From positions 1 to 15,337 of the forward strand of contig JAILMD010000006.1 of NCBI GenBank assembly GCA_024692805.1: DNA of 15,337 nucleotides, in the 5' to 3' direction. Under the pieces are notes generated by a model, which did no database searches, had not been told where the DNA came from, and worked only from the letters and a program-made list of their open reading frames with translations. Source of the stretch: a bacterium (GTDB lineage Bacteria > Bacillota > Clostridia > Christensenellales > UBA1242). The translations under genes and the position numbers were made by a program. Positions 1 through 5,977 of this stretch are shown here, piece by piece. Position 1 is the stretch's first letter. Every line of letters begins with the position of its first letter.

Positions 1-2
1 CA

Positions 3-446
3 TATGAAGAGAAAGTAATTGATTATCTTGCAAAACATATGAATAGTCCAGTTATCAAAAAAATTCAAAATCTTGAACAGATTGATAATAATGATTTGAA
101 AGAACTTGAAAAAATATTGTGGTATAAGCTCGGCTCAAAACAAGACTATTTCAATTATGCTAAACAAGAAAACTTGGCAGCATTTGTTAGATCATTGATT
201 AATTTGTCTCAAGAATCAATCAACGAAAAATTTAGTAAATATCTTGATGACAATGTTTTAAATTCAAAACAACAAGAGTTTATTAAAGTTATCATTGATT
301 ATGTAAGACAAAATGGTGATATAACAACTGAGATCATTACCAATGAAAGCCCCTTTGCTGATATGAACTTGCTTGAAACATTTGGGCAAAAGCTTTATAT
401 TGTTAAAGCAGTTGTTGATCAAATGCATAAAGTAATATGTGCTTAA
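3..446 (+). CDS. hsdR: Type I restriction enzyme R subunit (HsdR), C-terminal fragment cut by the window edge
   Basis: The reading frame is open from the first bases of the window (frame beginning at base 3) to a TAA at 444-446, so the gene starts to the left and only about 147 C-terminal residues are visible. The text matches the C-terminal helical domain of EcoEI-like HsdR proteins: a segment like NDLKELEKILW, then LAAFVRSLINLSQE, a KQQEFIKVIIDYV stretch, and a late ESPFADMN motif. In that family this domain helps the motor/nuclease subunit assemble with the HsdM/HsdS methylase core, and the nuclease and helicase domains lie upstream. A clear terminator follows 6 bases after the stop, so this is the last gene of its unit. 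The ATG at 39 is internal, not the true start. The family call is from memory of the motif; the rest of the system is outside the window. Confidence 0.8.
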   Translation, partial: YEEKVIDYLAKHMNSPVIKKIQNLEQIDNNDLKELEKILWYKLGSKQDYFNYAKQENLAAFVRSLINLSQESINEKFSKYLDDNVLNSKQQEFIKVIIDYVRQNGDITTEIITNESPFADMNLLETFGQKLYIVKAVVDQMHKVICA

Positions 447-451
447 TTAAT

Positions 452-479
452 AAAAACGGTCAAAAATGGCCGTTTTTTT
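452..479 (+). terminator. Rho-independent terminator after hsdR
   Basis: A 10-pair stem (452-461 with 468-477, including one G-T pair) with a six-base loop ends in a run of seven T at 473-479. It lies directly after the hsdR stop codon. Confidence 0.85.
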
Positions 480-574
480 CTTAAAAAATGATTTGTATGG
501 GTGTAAAATTTTGGTGTTAAGAGGTCGTTTTATTCAAATAGAGCCGAACGCCGTAGCTATCGAGAAAATAAAAG

Positions 575-600
575 AATGACCACTCTTGAGAGTGATCATT
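575..600 (-). terminator. Terminator of the tRNA-Glu gene
   Basis: Arms 575-585 and 590-600 pair over 11 bases around a four-base loop. Read on the minus strand the single irregular position is a G-U pair and the hairpin is followed by TTCTTTTATTTT. On the plus strand the same position would be a C-A mismatch. Both facts indicate a minus-strand terminator, 9 bases beyond the CCA end of the tRNA. Confidence 0.75.
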
Positions 601-609
601 TACTAGTGC

Positions 610-684
610 TGGTAGCACCACGGAGAATCGAACTCCGGTCCCCAGCGTGAGAGGCTGGTGTCCTGACCGCTAGACTATGATGCC
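610..684 (-). tRNA. tRNA-Glu, anticodon CTC
   Basis: The minus strand folds as a complete cloverleaf of 75 bases. The acceptor strand GGCATCA pairs with TGGTGCT (G-U at the first pair). The anticodon stem CCAGC/GCTGG encloses the loop CTCTCAC, giving anticodon CTC. The T arm CGGAG-TTCGATT-CTCCG is perfect, and A73 plus an encoded CCA follow. The D-arm text GTCTAGCGGTCAGGAC is typical of tRNA-Glu. The CTC isoacceptor reads GAG only, so a TTC isoacceptor must be encoded elsewhere. The 3' end of the gene faces the restriction gene. Confidence 0.95.
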
Positions 685-694
685 ATACGCGAGT

Positions 695-723
695 ATTTTA
701 GCATAATTTAAAAAAATGTGCAA
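695..723 (-). promoter_or_regulatory. Promoter of tRNA-Glu
   Basis: Read on the minus strand: -35 TTGCAC (718-723), 17-base spacer, -10 TAAAAT (695-700). The -10 box ends 10 bases before the first base of the tRNA, so the primary transcript has almost no 5' extension. Confidence 0.8.
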
Positions 724-749
724 TAGTTTAGTTAATTTTTTTATTTTTA

Positions 750-778
750 TTTACAAAGCGGGTTACTAGCGATAAAAT
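750..778 (+). promoter_or_regulatory. Promoter of comEC, placed for a leaderless mRNA
   Basis: -35 TTTACA (750-755), 17-base spacer, -10 TAAAAT (773-778). Only seven bases separate the -10 box from the ATG at 786, so transcription should begin at or one base before the start codon. There is no purine-rich ribosome site. Confidence 0.65.
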
Positions 779-785
779 AATTGTA

Positions 786-2366
786 ATGAAAACAAAAGAA
801 AAGTGGCTAAATTTTAGGCCGATAGTTATTTGTGCGCTTTTGCTATGTTTAGGTGTTTTTGTTGGAAGCCTTATTTTTACGCAAGGTTTTTCTTTTGTTT
901 ATTTGGTTTTAGAAAGTTTGATTATTTTAACCTTTGTTGCGGTTGTTAAGTTTAAGGCGGTTTTATCTTATTTTGGCAAGCACTTTTTGTTAGTTAGTTT
1001 TGGCGTTTTAATGTTTATTTTTGGTATGCTTTCATTTATTATTAACGCAACGAGTTATATTAACAAAGAATATAGCACGCAGGTTATTTCTGCAACGGCA
1101 ACGGTTACAAAAATTGGCAAAACATATATTTTAATTGATAACGTTAAGGCAGATAGTTTTTATAGCAACACGAGCGGAAAATATGAAACGGATTATCTTG
1201 TTTCTGGCTCTTATTATTGCTATGTTGCTAATGGTGAGCCTTTTGATTTTAAGATAGGCGATAACATTACTTTTAATGGTAAAATTGACTTTTTTGAAAT
1301 AACTAATGACAATAATGAGATAAATTCGGGCGTTGTTTATAACCATATTTATGGCAGAATTTATAATGCAAGCGTTTACAAAACAGGGGCGATTTCTAAA
1401 ACAGACCTGTTTATGAATTTACGAAACAATGTTAATAGCGTTTTGCATGATAATATGAGTAATGATTCTGCTAGCGTTGCTTATTCAATGCTCTTTGGTG
1501 ATAAGGGCGAACTTAGTGATGAAATTATTGAAGATTTCAAAACAACGGGCGTTATGCATTTGCTCGCTGTTAGCGGTCTTCACATTGGCTTTTTAGTTGC
1601 TTTGATTAGTGTTGCGCTCAAAACGATGAAAGTTAAGCCAAAAGTTAGGGCAGGGATAATTTTTGCGTTATGCTTTATTTACGCTTGGATTTGTGGGTTT
1701 ACGCCAAGCGTTGTTAGAGCGATGATTATGACGGTTACCATTTTAATGGCGGGAATCGGGCGAAAACAATATGATATGCTAAACGCCCTAAGTTTTTCAA
1801 TAATTTTAATTTTGATAGCAAACAGTGGCGCGCTTTTTCACCTTGGTTTTCAGTTAAGCGTTTTGAGCGTTTTATATATTTCTTTCTTTGGAATTATATT
1901 AAAGAAATGGCTTTCTAAAATCTTGCCTAGCGGAATTGCTAGCGCGCTTAGCGTTACGCTTTGCACCCAGTTAGGAACGCTTCCTGTTTTAATTAAAATT
2001 TATGGAAGTTATTCGGCTATTTCAATTTTAGCAAACCTTATAATTGTTCCGGTTGCAAGCCTTGCTTTTGAGATTTTAGTTGCAAGTTTGTTAGTTTTAA
2101 TAATTGTTCCTTCAATAAGCTTAGTTTTAGAATTTAGTCAATTGTTTTATGACTTTATTATTTTTGTTGCGAAGCTAGTTGCTGACAGCAAGTTTTTAAC
2201 CAATTTAACATTTAACTGGCTTCAATTTATTATTTTGGCAATCTGCGCAACCTTGCTTTCGCAATATGCTTTCTTAAAGAGAAAAACGAAGTTAATAATT
2301 TTGTTAGTTTTGCTTATAACTTTATTATCTCTTTTTGGAGTTAATTTAATTATTCCATCAATTTAA
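786..2366 (+). CDS. comEC: ComEC/Rec2-family DNA uptake channel, without the C-terminal metallo-beta-lactamase domain
   Basis: ComEC forms the inner-membrane channel that brings single-stranded DNA into competent cells. The 526-residue protein has N-terminal helices (about 12-30, 36-56, 66-88), a soluble OB-like region (about 95-200), and the competence core. The core has the family signature MLFGDKGELSDE then GVMHLLAVSGLHIG (about 255-268), a later SVVRAMIM segment, and the FQLSVLSV segment. It ends after a final helix (about 503-523). Full-length homologues are usually 700 residues or more and carry a metallo-beta-lactamase-like domain, which is absent here with no frameshift visible downstream. 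The ATG at 786 is the only sensible start: it opens a basic N-terminus and the promoter abuts it. holA follows after 37 bases, the usual Bacillota neighbour. The family call is firm; an active role in transformation is not proven. Confidence 0.9.
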   Translation: MKTKEKWLNFRPIVICALLLCLGVFVGSLIFTQGFSFVYLVLESLIILTFVAVVKFKAVLSYFGKHFLLVSFGVLMFIFGMLSFIINATSYINKEYSTQVISATATVTKIGKTYILIDNVKADSFYSNTSGKYETDYLVSGSYYCYVANGEPFDFKIGDNITFNGKIDFFEITNDNNEINSGVVYNHIYGRIYNASVYKTGAISKTDLFMNLRNNVNSVLHDNMSNDSASVAYSMLFGDKGELSDEIIEDFKTTGVMHLLAVSGLHIGFLVALISVALKTMKVKPKVRAGIIFALCFIYAWICGFTPSVVRAMIMTVTILMAGIGRKQYDMLNALSFSIILILIANSGALFHLGFQLSVLSVLYISFFGIILKKWLSKILPSGIASALSVTLCTQLGTLPVLIKIYGSYSAISILANLIIVPVASLAFEILVASLLVLIIVPSISLVLEFSQLFYDFIIFVAKLVADSKFLTNLTFNWLQFIILAICATLLSQYAFLKRKTKLIILLVLLITLLSLFGVNLIIPSI

Positions 2367-2368
2367 GG

Positions 2369-2397
2369 TTGATTAAATAGGTAATTTTTGGTAAAAT
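2369..2397 (+). promoter_or_regulatory. Promoter of the holA operon, placed for a leaderless mRNA
   Basis: -35 TTGATT (2369-2374), 17-base spacer, -10 TAAAAT (2392-2397), then six bases to the GTG at 2404. With standard spacing the first transcribed base is the G of the start codon. The whole promoter fits inside the 37-base gap after comEC. Confidence 0.65.
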
Positions 2398-2403
2398 AAA
2401 AGC

Positions 2404-3390
2404 GTGAACGCACTAGAGTTAAAACAATTGAATAACAAGATAAATAGCGTTTATGTTATAAGCGGTAATGACGCCTATTTGAGGCAATTTTCGCTAAACG
2501 AATTACAAAGGAAGTTGGTTCCTAGTTTTTCTGAGTTAAATTTAGTTAATTTAAGCGCCCAAAAGTTAAACGAAAACGAACTTTTTGAGGCTCTTTGCGC
2601 TTATCCTTTTGGGGATAGTTATAAAATGATCGTTTTAAACGATTTAAAGGTTGCTAAACAAAATAAAAGCATTACCGAACTTTTAAAAGTTATTGCTAAT
2701 CACGCAAAGTTAGAGGAGTTTTCAACAGTTTTAGTTATTGTTAACCCTGAAAACTTATCGGCTAGTGATGTTAACGGCGCTTGCTTTGTTGATTGTTCAC
2801 ATTTATCTGAAGAAAAACTTACTAAAATAATTGAAGAAAAGGTTAAAGAAAGTGGGCTAACCATTGATAAAAGGGCAATACAAACGCTTATTAATTTCAC
2901 GCTTTGTGACTTAACGAGAATTAACCTTGAAGTTAGCAAACTAATTGCCTTTAAAAATAGCGGGGTTATTAGCGAAGATGACGTAAAAAGACTTGTTAGC
3001 AAAGATGTTGAATTTCAGGTTTTTGAGATTCAAGAAAAAATTGCGCAGGGCAAATATGATGAATGTGTTTTAGCGGTAAGTTCGCTTTATGAAAAAGAAA
3101 AAAACGCGTTTAGCATAATTAGTCCGCTTTATAACAATTATAGGCGTGCGCTTTTTATTGCAATAAACAAAAATGAAAGTGATGAAACGCTAGCAAACTT
3201 GCTTCAAATCAAGCCTTTTGCTGTTAAGATGTTAAGAAAACAAATTGCGGTTTTTTCAGTTAAAAAACTAAAGAATTTAGTTGACAGCCTCTATGCTCTT
3301 GATAGTAAAATAAAACAAGGTAAAATTAAAGAAGATATTGGTTTAATAACCGAAGTGTTTAATATAATTCAAATGAGGAAAAATAGTTGA
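2404..3390 (+). CDS. holA: DNA polymerase III delta subunit
   Basis: HolA (delta) is the clamp-loader subunit that opens the beta sliding clamp. The 328-residue protein has the usual length and layout: an opening NSVYVISGNDAYLRQFSL segment, an aspartate/asparagine-rich first domain without a Walker A (as in the family), then a helical region with LTKIIEEKVKESGL, LCDLTRINLEVSKL and KDVEFQVFEIQEKIAQG, all typical of delta. The C-terminal end has a KQGKIKEDIGLITE stretch resembling the family ending. The start is GTG at 2404; no earlier in-frame start is plausible because the -10 box lies six bases upstream. No ribosome site is visible. The stop overlaps the TTG start of the next gene by four bases. 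The position between comEC and rpsT is the standard Bacillota order and supports the call. Confidence 0.9.
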   Translation: MNALELKQLNNKINSVYVISGNDAYLRQFSLNELQRKLVPSFSELNLVNLSAQKLNENELFEALCAYPFGDSYKMIVLNDLKVAKQNKSITELLKVIANHAKLEEFSTVLVIVNPENLSASDVNGACFVDCSHLSEEKLTKIIEEKVKESGLTIDKRAIQTLINFTLCDLTRINLEVSKLIAFKNSGVISEDDVKRLVSKDVEFQVFEIQEKIAQGKYDECVLAVSSLYEKEKNAFSIISPLYNNYRRALFIAINKNESDETLANLLQIKPFAVKMLRKQIAVFSVKKLKNLVDSLYALDSKIKQGKIKEDIGLITEVFNIIQMRKNS

Positions 3391-3971
3391 AAGTAACTAA
3401 TGTTGACATTAATTTAAATGATAATAACGAAAGCGTAAAAAGCGGGATTCTTAACAAGATTGCTGTTGTTTTTATTGTGCTTTCTTATTTTGTCGTTGCG
3501 GTTAGTGATGCTTTACTTTCAATGTTTAGTTCTGATTATTCTGCTTTATTTTCAATGGGTGGCGGAACAACAGGGTTAATTTTATTTATTTTTATTTCTG
3601 CTATTATTAACTTTTTGTTCTTTCTTTTTGAGTTTTGGGTTTACAAACAGATTTTAGGGTTTAATATTTTTACGTTTACAATTCCTAAAAATGCAATGAA
3701 AGATAGTTTTTATTATGCCGTTGGAATTAGAAATTTTATTATTTCAGTTTTAGCGATTGCTTCATTATTGCTTTTTCCATTAGCCTATGGATTTTTAATT
3801 GTTGCTGACTTATTAGTTTTAGCAACTTGTTTGTTTATCGCTATTTTAAGCTTAATAAAGAAATATGTTCCATTAGCAATAAAACCATTAGTTTTTAAAA
3901 CTTATGTTAAGCCTTTAATTATTGTTATGTTTATTTTTGTTGCTATTAAAGTTTTGGGGTTTTTACTATGA
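3387..3971 (+). CDS. Five-helix membrane protein of unknown function
   Basis: I do not recognise a family. The 194-residue protein starts at a TTG that overlaps the holA stop (shared bases 3387-3390), with a GAGG at 3375-3378 as a possible ribosome site, so it is probably translated by coupling. After an acidic, Asn-rich cytoplasmic stretch (1-20) it has about five hydrophobic segments: roughly 22-44, 62-84, 112-131, 135-157 and 174-193. Between segments two and three there is a polar piece with KNAMKDSFYYAVGIRN. It contains no recognisable catalytic motif. Its stop overlaps the ATG of the next gene by four bases, so the two products are likely made in a fixed ratio and may act together at the membrane. 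A partner or membrane-integration role for the downstream anchored protein is inference only. Confidence 0.75.
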   Translation: MKVTNVDINLNDNNESVKSGILNKIAVVFIVLSYFVVAVSDALLSMFSSDYSALFSMGGGTTGLILFIFISAIINFLFFLFEFWVYKQILGFNIFTFTIPKNAMKDSFYYAVGIRNFIISVLAIASLLLFPLAYGFLIVADLLVLATCLFIAILSLIKKYVPLAIKPLVFKTYVKPLIIVMFIFVAIKVLGFLL

Positions 3972-5230
3972 AAAAGATTTTAATAGTTATTTGTTTATTG
4001 GTTTGTTTTGCGTTAATCCCAATTAAAAATAATGGGGCAGTTTTTGCTGAGAGCGAAATTCAAATTAGCGAAAGCGAGATTAAAACTGAGCTCATTAACT
4101 ATTTGCAAGTTGGCGAAACAAATAGAACAAGGCTCAATAGAACTGCCGGAACTAATGGCGAGCATGCAAGCGCGATTTATCTTGCTTCAAGGCTTAATGA
4201 AATGGGCTTAACGCTAAAAAATAATGATGGCTTTAAAAGCGGATTAATGAAGTTTGAATATGAAAACAATGATGGCGAATTTGTTTATAGTTATAATATT
4301 AGCGCCGTTATTTCAAGTGCCGCCACCAACGCTAAAACCATTGTTTTAGCGGCTAGTTATGATTCGCTTCCTTTAACTAAGATTAACAGCGAAACAAAAA
4401 AAGAAGAACTAATTAACGGTGAAATGGTTAATGCTGATTCAGGGGCGGTTAGCCTAGTTTTAACAATGGCTAAAAAATTAACTAGCATTTCGCTAAACTA
4501 TAACATTGAAATTGTTTTCTTTGGGGCAAGTTATGAGAATAATGAGGGAGTTGCGCGCTATCTTATGGCAAACGCTAACTCAAATCGAGAAATTAGTTTT
4601 GTTTTAAATGTTGGTAATACGACGCTTGGGGAGTTTAACTATTGTTATAGCGAAGGGTTTAAAAGCGCTTACTTAAATTATGTTAACAGAACATTAATAT
4701 CACAAAATGATAGTTTTAGCGAGTTTAGCCCGCTTAACAATTCTTATTATGATTATAACGGAATTGCTAACGCTGGAAGTAGTGGGGTTGTTAACTTGTT
4801 TCTTAAAAAAGGGATAAACGCCTGCAACATTTTTAGTGGAAATTATCAGGGGTTTTCTTCAATTGATAAAGTTGATAGTTTAACAGCAACAGAAAAAGAT
4901 ACTATTGTTGGAATAGAAGAAGCAACAGGCGCAAATGTTGCCGAAAACCTTAATATTGTTGGAAATGCTTTGTTAAATCTTTTACAAGATGATGGCTTTA
5001 TTATTAACGTAAGCAATAAAAACAACGTTAGCGGAATTATTATGTTTTTTGAGGATTATAGATTTGTTTTAATAGGGTTGCTTGCGATTAGCCTTATTGT
5101 TTATATTGTTTATAAATTAGTTTACTTAAAATTTTTACATAAAGCATATAAAGAAGTTGGCAACGGAATGGTTAAACTTAACATATCTGGTGTTGACGAA
5201 GATGATGCTAAAAACGTAAAAAGGGAATAA
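3968..5230 (+). CDS. Membrane-anchored M28-peptidase-like protein, probably inactive (pseudo-enzyme)
   Basis: The 420-residue protein has a signal peptide (about 1-27, ending VFA), an extracytoplasmic domain (about 28-362), one transmembrane helix (about 364-387) and a short charged tail. The outer domain follows the M28 zinc-aminopeptidase layout: HASAIYLASRLNEMG, a beta strand ending ASYDS, a DSGAVSLVLTMAKKL helix, then IEIVFFGASYENNEGVARY. Aligned by eye, the metal ligands are replaced: the His of the H-x-D-S motif is Ser130, the bridging Asp is Asn155, the Glu-Glu pair is Ser188-Tyr189, the Asp of the N-x-D motif is Gly216, and the late His is near Val275. The frame is intact and conserved in style with its neighbours, so this looks like a retained non-catalytic fold rather than a decaying gene. 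It is coupled to the upstream membrane gene by a four-base overlap. Confidence 0.7.
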   Translation: MKKILIVICLLVCFALIPIKNNGAVFAESEIQISESEIKTELINYLQVGETNRTRLNRTAGTNGEHASAIYLASRLNEMGLTLKNNDGFKSGLMKFEYENNDGEFVYSYNISAVISSAATNAKTIVLAASYDSLPLTKINSETKKEELINGEMVNADSGAVSLVLTMAKKLTSISLNYNIEIVFFGASYENNEGVARYLMANANSNREISFVLNVGNTTLGEFNYCYSEGFKSAYLNYVNRTLISQNDSFSEFSPLNNSYYDYNGIANAGSSGVVNLFLKKGINACNIFSGNYQGFSSIDKVDSLTATEKDTIVGIEEATGANVAENLNIVGNALLNLLQDDGFIINVSNKNNVSGIIMFFEDYRFVLIGLLAISLIVYIVYKLVYLKFLHKAYKEVGNGMVKLNISGVDEDDAKNVKRE

Positions 5231-5233
5231 AAA

Positions 5234-5254
5234 AACCTAGATTAAATCTAGGTT
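5234..5254. terminator. Bidirectional terminator between the holA operon and rpsT
   Basis: An inverted repeat with arms AACCTAGAT (5234-5242) and ATCTAGGTT (5246-5254) and a three-base loop. On the plus strand it is followed by ATTTTATTTATTT. On the minus strand it is followed by the complement of the A-run at 5229-5235. It starts just after the plus-strand stop at 5230 and lies seven bases past the rpsT stop, so it serves both converging units. Confidence 0.85.
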
Positions 5255-5261
5255 ATTTTAT

Positions 5262-5525
5262 TTATTTCATTTCGCTTACGCTTTTAGCAGCAACGGCTTT
5301 CTTTCTGTTAGCTTTGTTTTTATGAATAGTTCCTTTTGTTACGTTTTCATCAATAACTTTGAAAGCATCTTTTAACTTAGCTTCAGCTTCAGCTTTATTG
5401 CCACTTTTAACTGCTTTATCTAAATTCTTAATGCAAGTGTTCATTTCATTTTTGTTGCTTTTGTTAGAAACTCTGTTTCTTTCGCTAACATCAACGCGTT
5501 TAATTGCAGATTTAATATTTGGCAT
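5262..5525 (-). CDS. rpsT: 30S ribosomal protein S20
   Basis: S20 binds 16S rRNA early in small-subunit assembly. The 87-residue product has the usual length and features: MPNIKSAIKRVDVSERN at the start, a basic helical middle (KNLDKAVKSGNKAEAEAKLKDAF), and the family signature GTIHKNKANRKKA near the end. A strong ribosome site (AAAGGAG) lies eight bases before the ATG on the minus strand, and a promoter is 31 bases upstream of the start codon. The gene is transcribed towards the holA operon and shares its terminator with it. Confidence 0.97.
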   Translation of the reverse strand: MPNIKSAIKRVDVSERNRVSNKSNKNEMNTCIKNLDKAVKSGNKAEAEAKLKDAFKVIDENVTKGTIHKNKANRKKAVAAKSVSEMK

Positions 5526-5556
5526 AATTAAAACTCCTTTTGTTAATTCGTAAGAT

Positions 5557-5585
5557 AGTGTAGCATAGTTTTATTTAATTTGCAA
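5557..5585 (-). promoter_or_regulatory. Promoter of rpsT
   Basis: Read on the minus strand: -35 TTGCAA (5580-5585), 17-base spacer, -10 TACACT (5557-5562), giving a leader of about 25 bases with a good ribosome site. Confidence 0.75.
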
Positions 5586-5627
5586 GTGTTTATTTAAAAA
5601 AATTGTTAAAAATTGGAGCAATTTTAT

Positions 5628-5656
5628 TTGCGTTTGTCATAAATTGATAGTATACT
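5628..5656 (+). promoter_or_regulatory. Promoter of the 73-residue membrane protein
   Basis: -35 TTGCGT (5628-5633), 17-base spacer, -10 TATACT (5651-5656). The predicted start near 5663 leaves a leader of about 25 bases containing AGGAGG. Confidence 0.7.
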
Positions 5657-5687
5657 GATTATAATAAAATAAATAGGAGGCAATAAA

Positions 5688-5909
5688 ATGGCAAAGAAAT
5701 CTGATTACTTTGGATTGGGCTATATCGTAAGCTTAATTCTTGCTATCATTCCAGTAACAAGCTGGATTTGTGGCGCAGTAACTCGCTTTATGGAAGGCAA
5801 AATTGTTGCTGGCTTAATTAGGCTTCTATTCGGATTCACAATTGTTTGGATTCTTGACATTATTTGGATGGCATTAAACAAACAAATTATCCGTCTTCTT
5901 AACGTTTAG
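5688..5909 (+). CDS. Small two-helix membrane protein, function unknown
   Basis: A 73-residue protein with a perfect AGGAGG (5675-5680) seven bases before the ATG. After a short basic start (MAKKSDY) there are two hydrophobic segments, roughly residues 8-33 and 40-63, joined by a TRFMEGKIVAG turn. The end is basic (KQIIRLL). The pattern is reminiscent of small Pmp3/YqaE-like or TM2-like proteins, but the family signature residues are not clear, so no function is assigned. It has its own promoter and its own terminator, so it forms a single-gene unit. The strong ribosome site suggests high expression, in contrast to the leaderless recG that follows. Confidence 0.8.
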   Translation: MAKKSDYFGLGYIVSLILAIIPVTSWICGAVTRFMEGKIVAGLIRLLFGFTIVWILDIIWMALNKQIIRLLNV

Positions 5910-5919
5910 AAGAAAAATT

Positions 5920-5941
5920 GGAGCCATTAGGCTCCTTTTTT
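5920..5941 (+). terminator. Terminator of the 73-residue membrane protein gene
   Basis: Stem GGAGCC (5920-5925) and GGCTCC (5930-5935) around ATTA, followed by six T. The -35 box of recG begins two bases later. Confidence 0.9.
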
Positions 5942-5942
5942 G

Positions 5943-5971
5943 TTGCCTAAAATTTGAAATATTGTTAAACT
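5943..5971 (+). promoter_or_regulatory. Promoter of recG, placed for a leaderless mRNA
   Basis: -35 TTGCCT (5943-5948), 17-base spacer, -10 TAAACT (5966-5971), then six bases to the ATG at 5978. There is no ribosome site. Standard spacing puts the first transcribed base on the A of the start codon. Confidence 0.6.
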
Positions 5972-5977
5972 AAAAGT

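Noticed and set aside
3968..5230. Annotating the M28-like gene as an active aminopeptidase or a pseudogene
   Set aside because: The ligand positions are replaced, which argues against activity, while the intact frame, signal peptide, anchor and translational coupling argue against decay.
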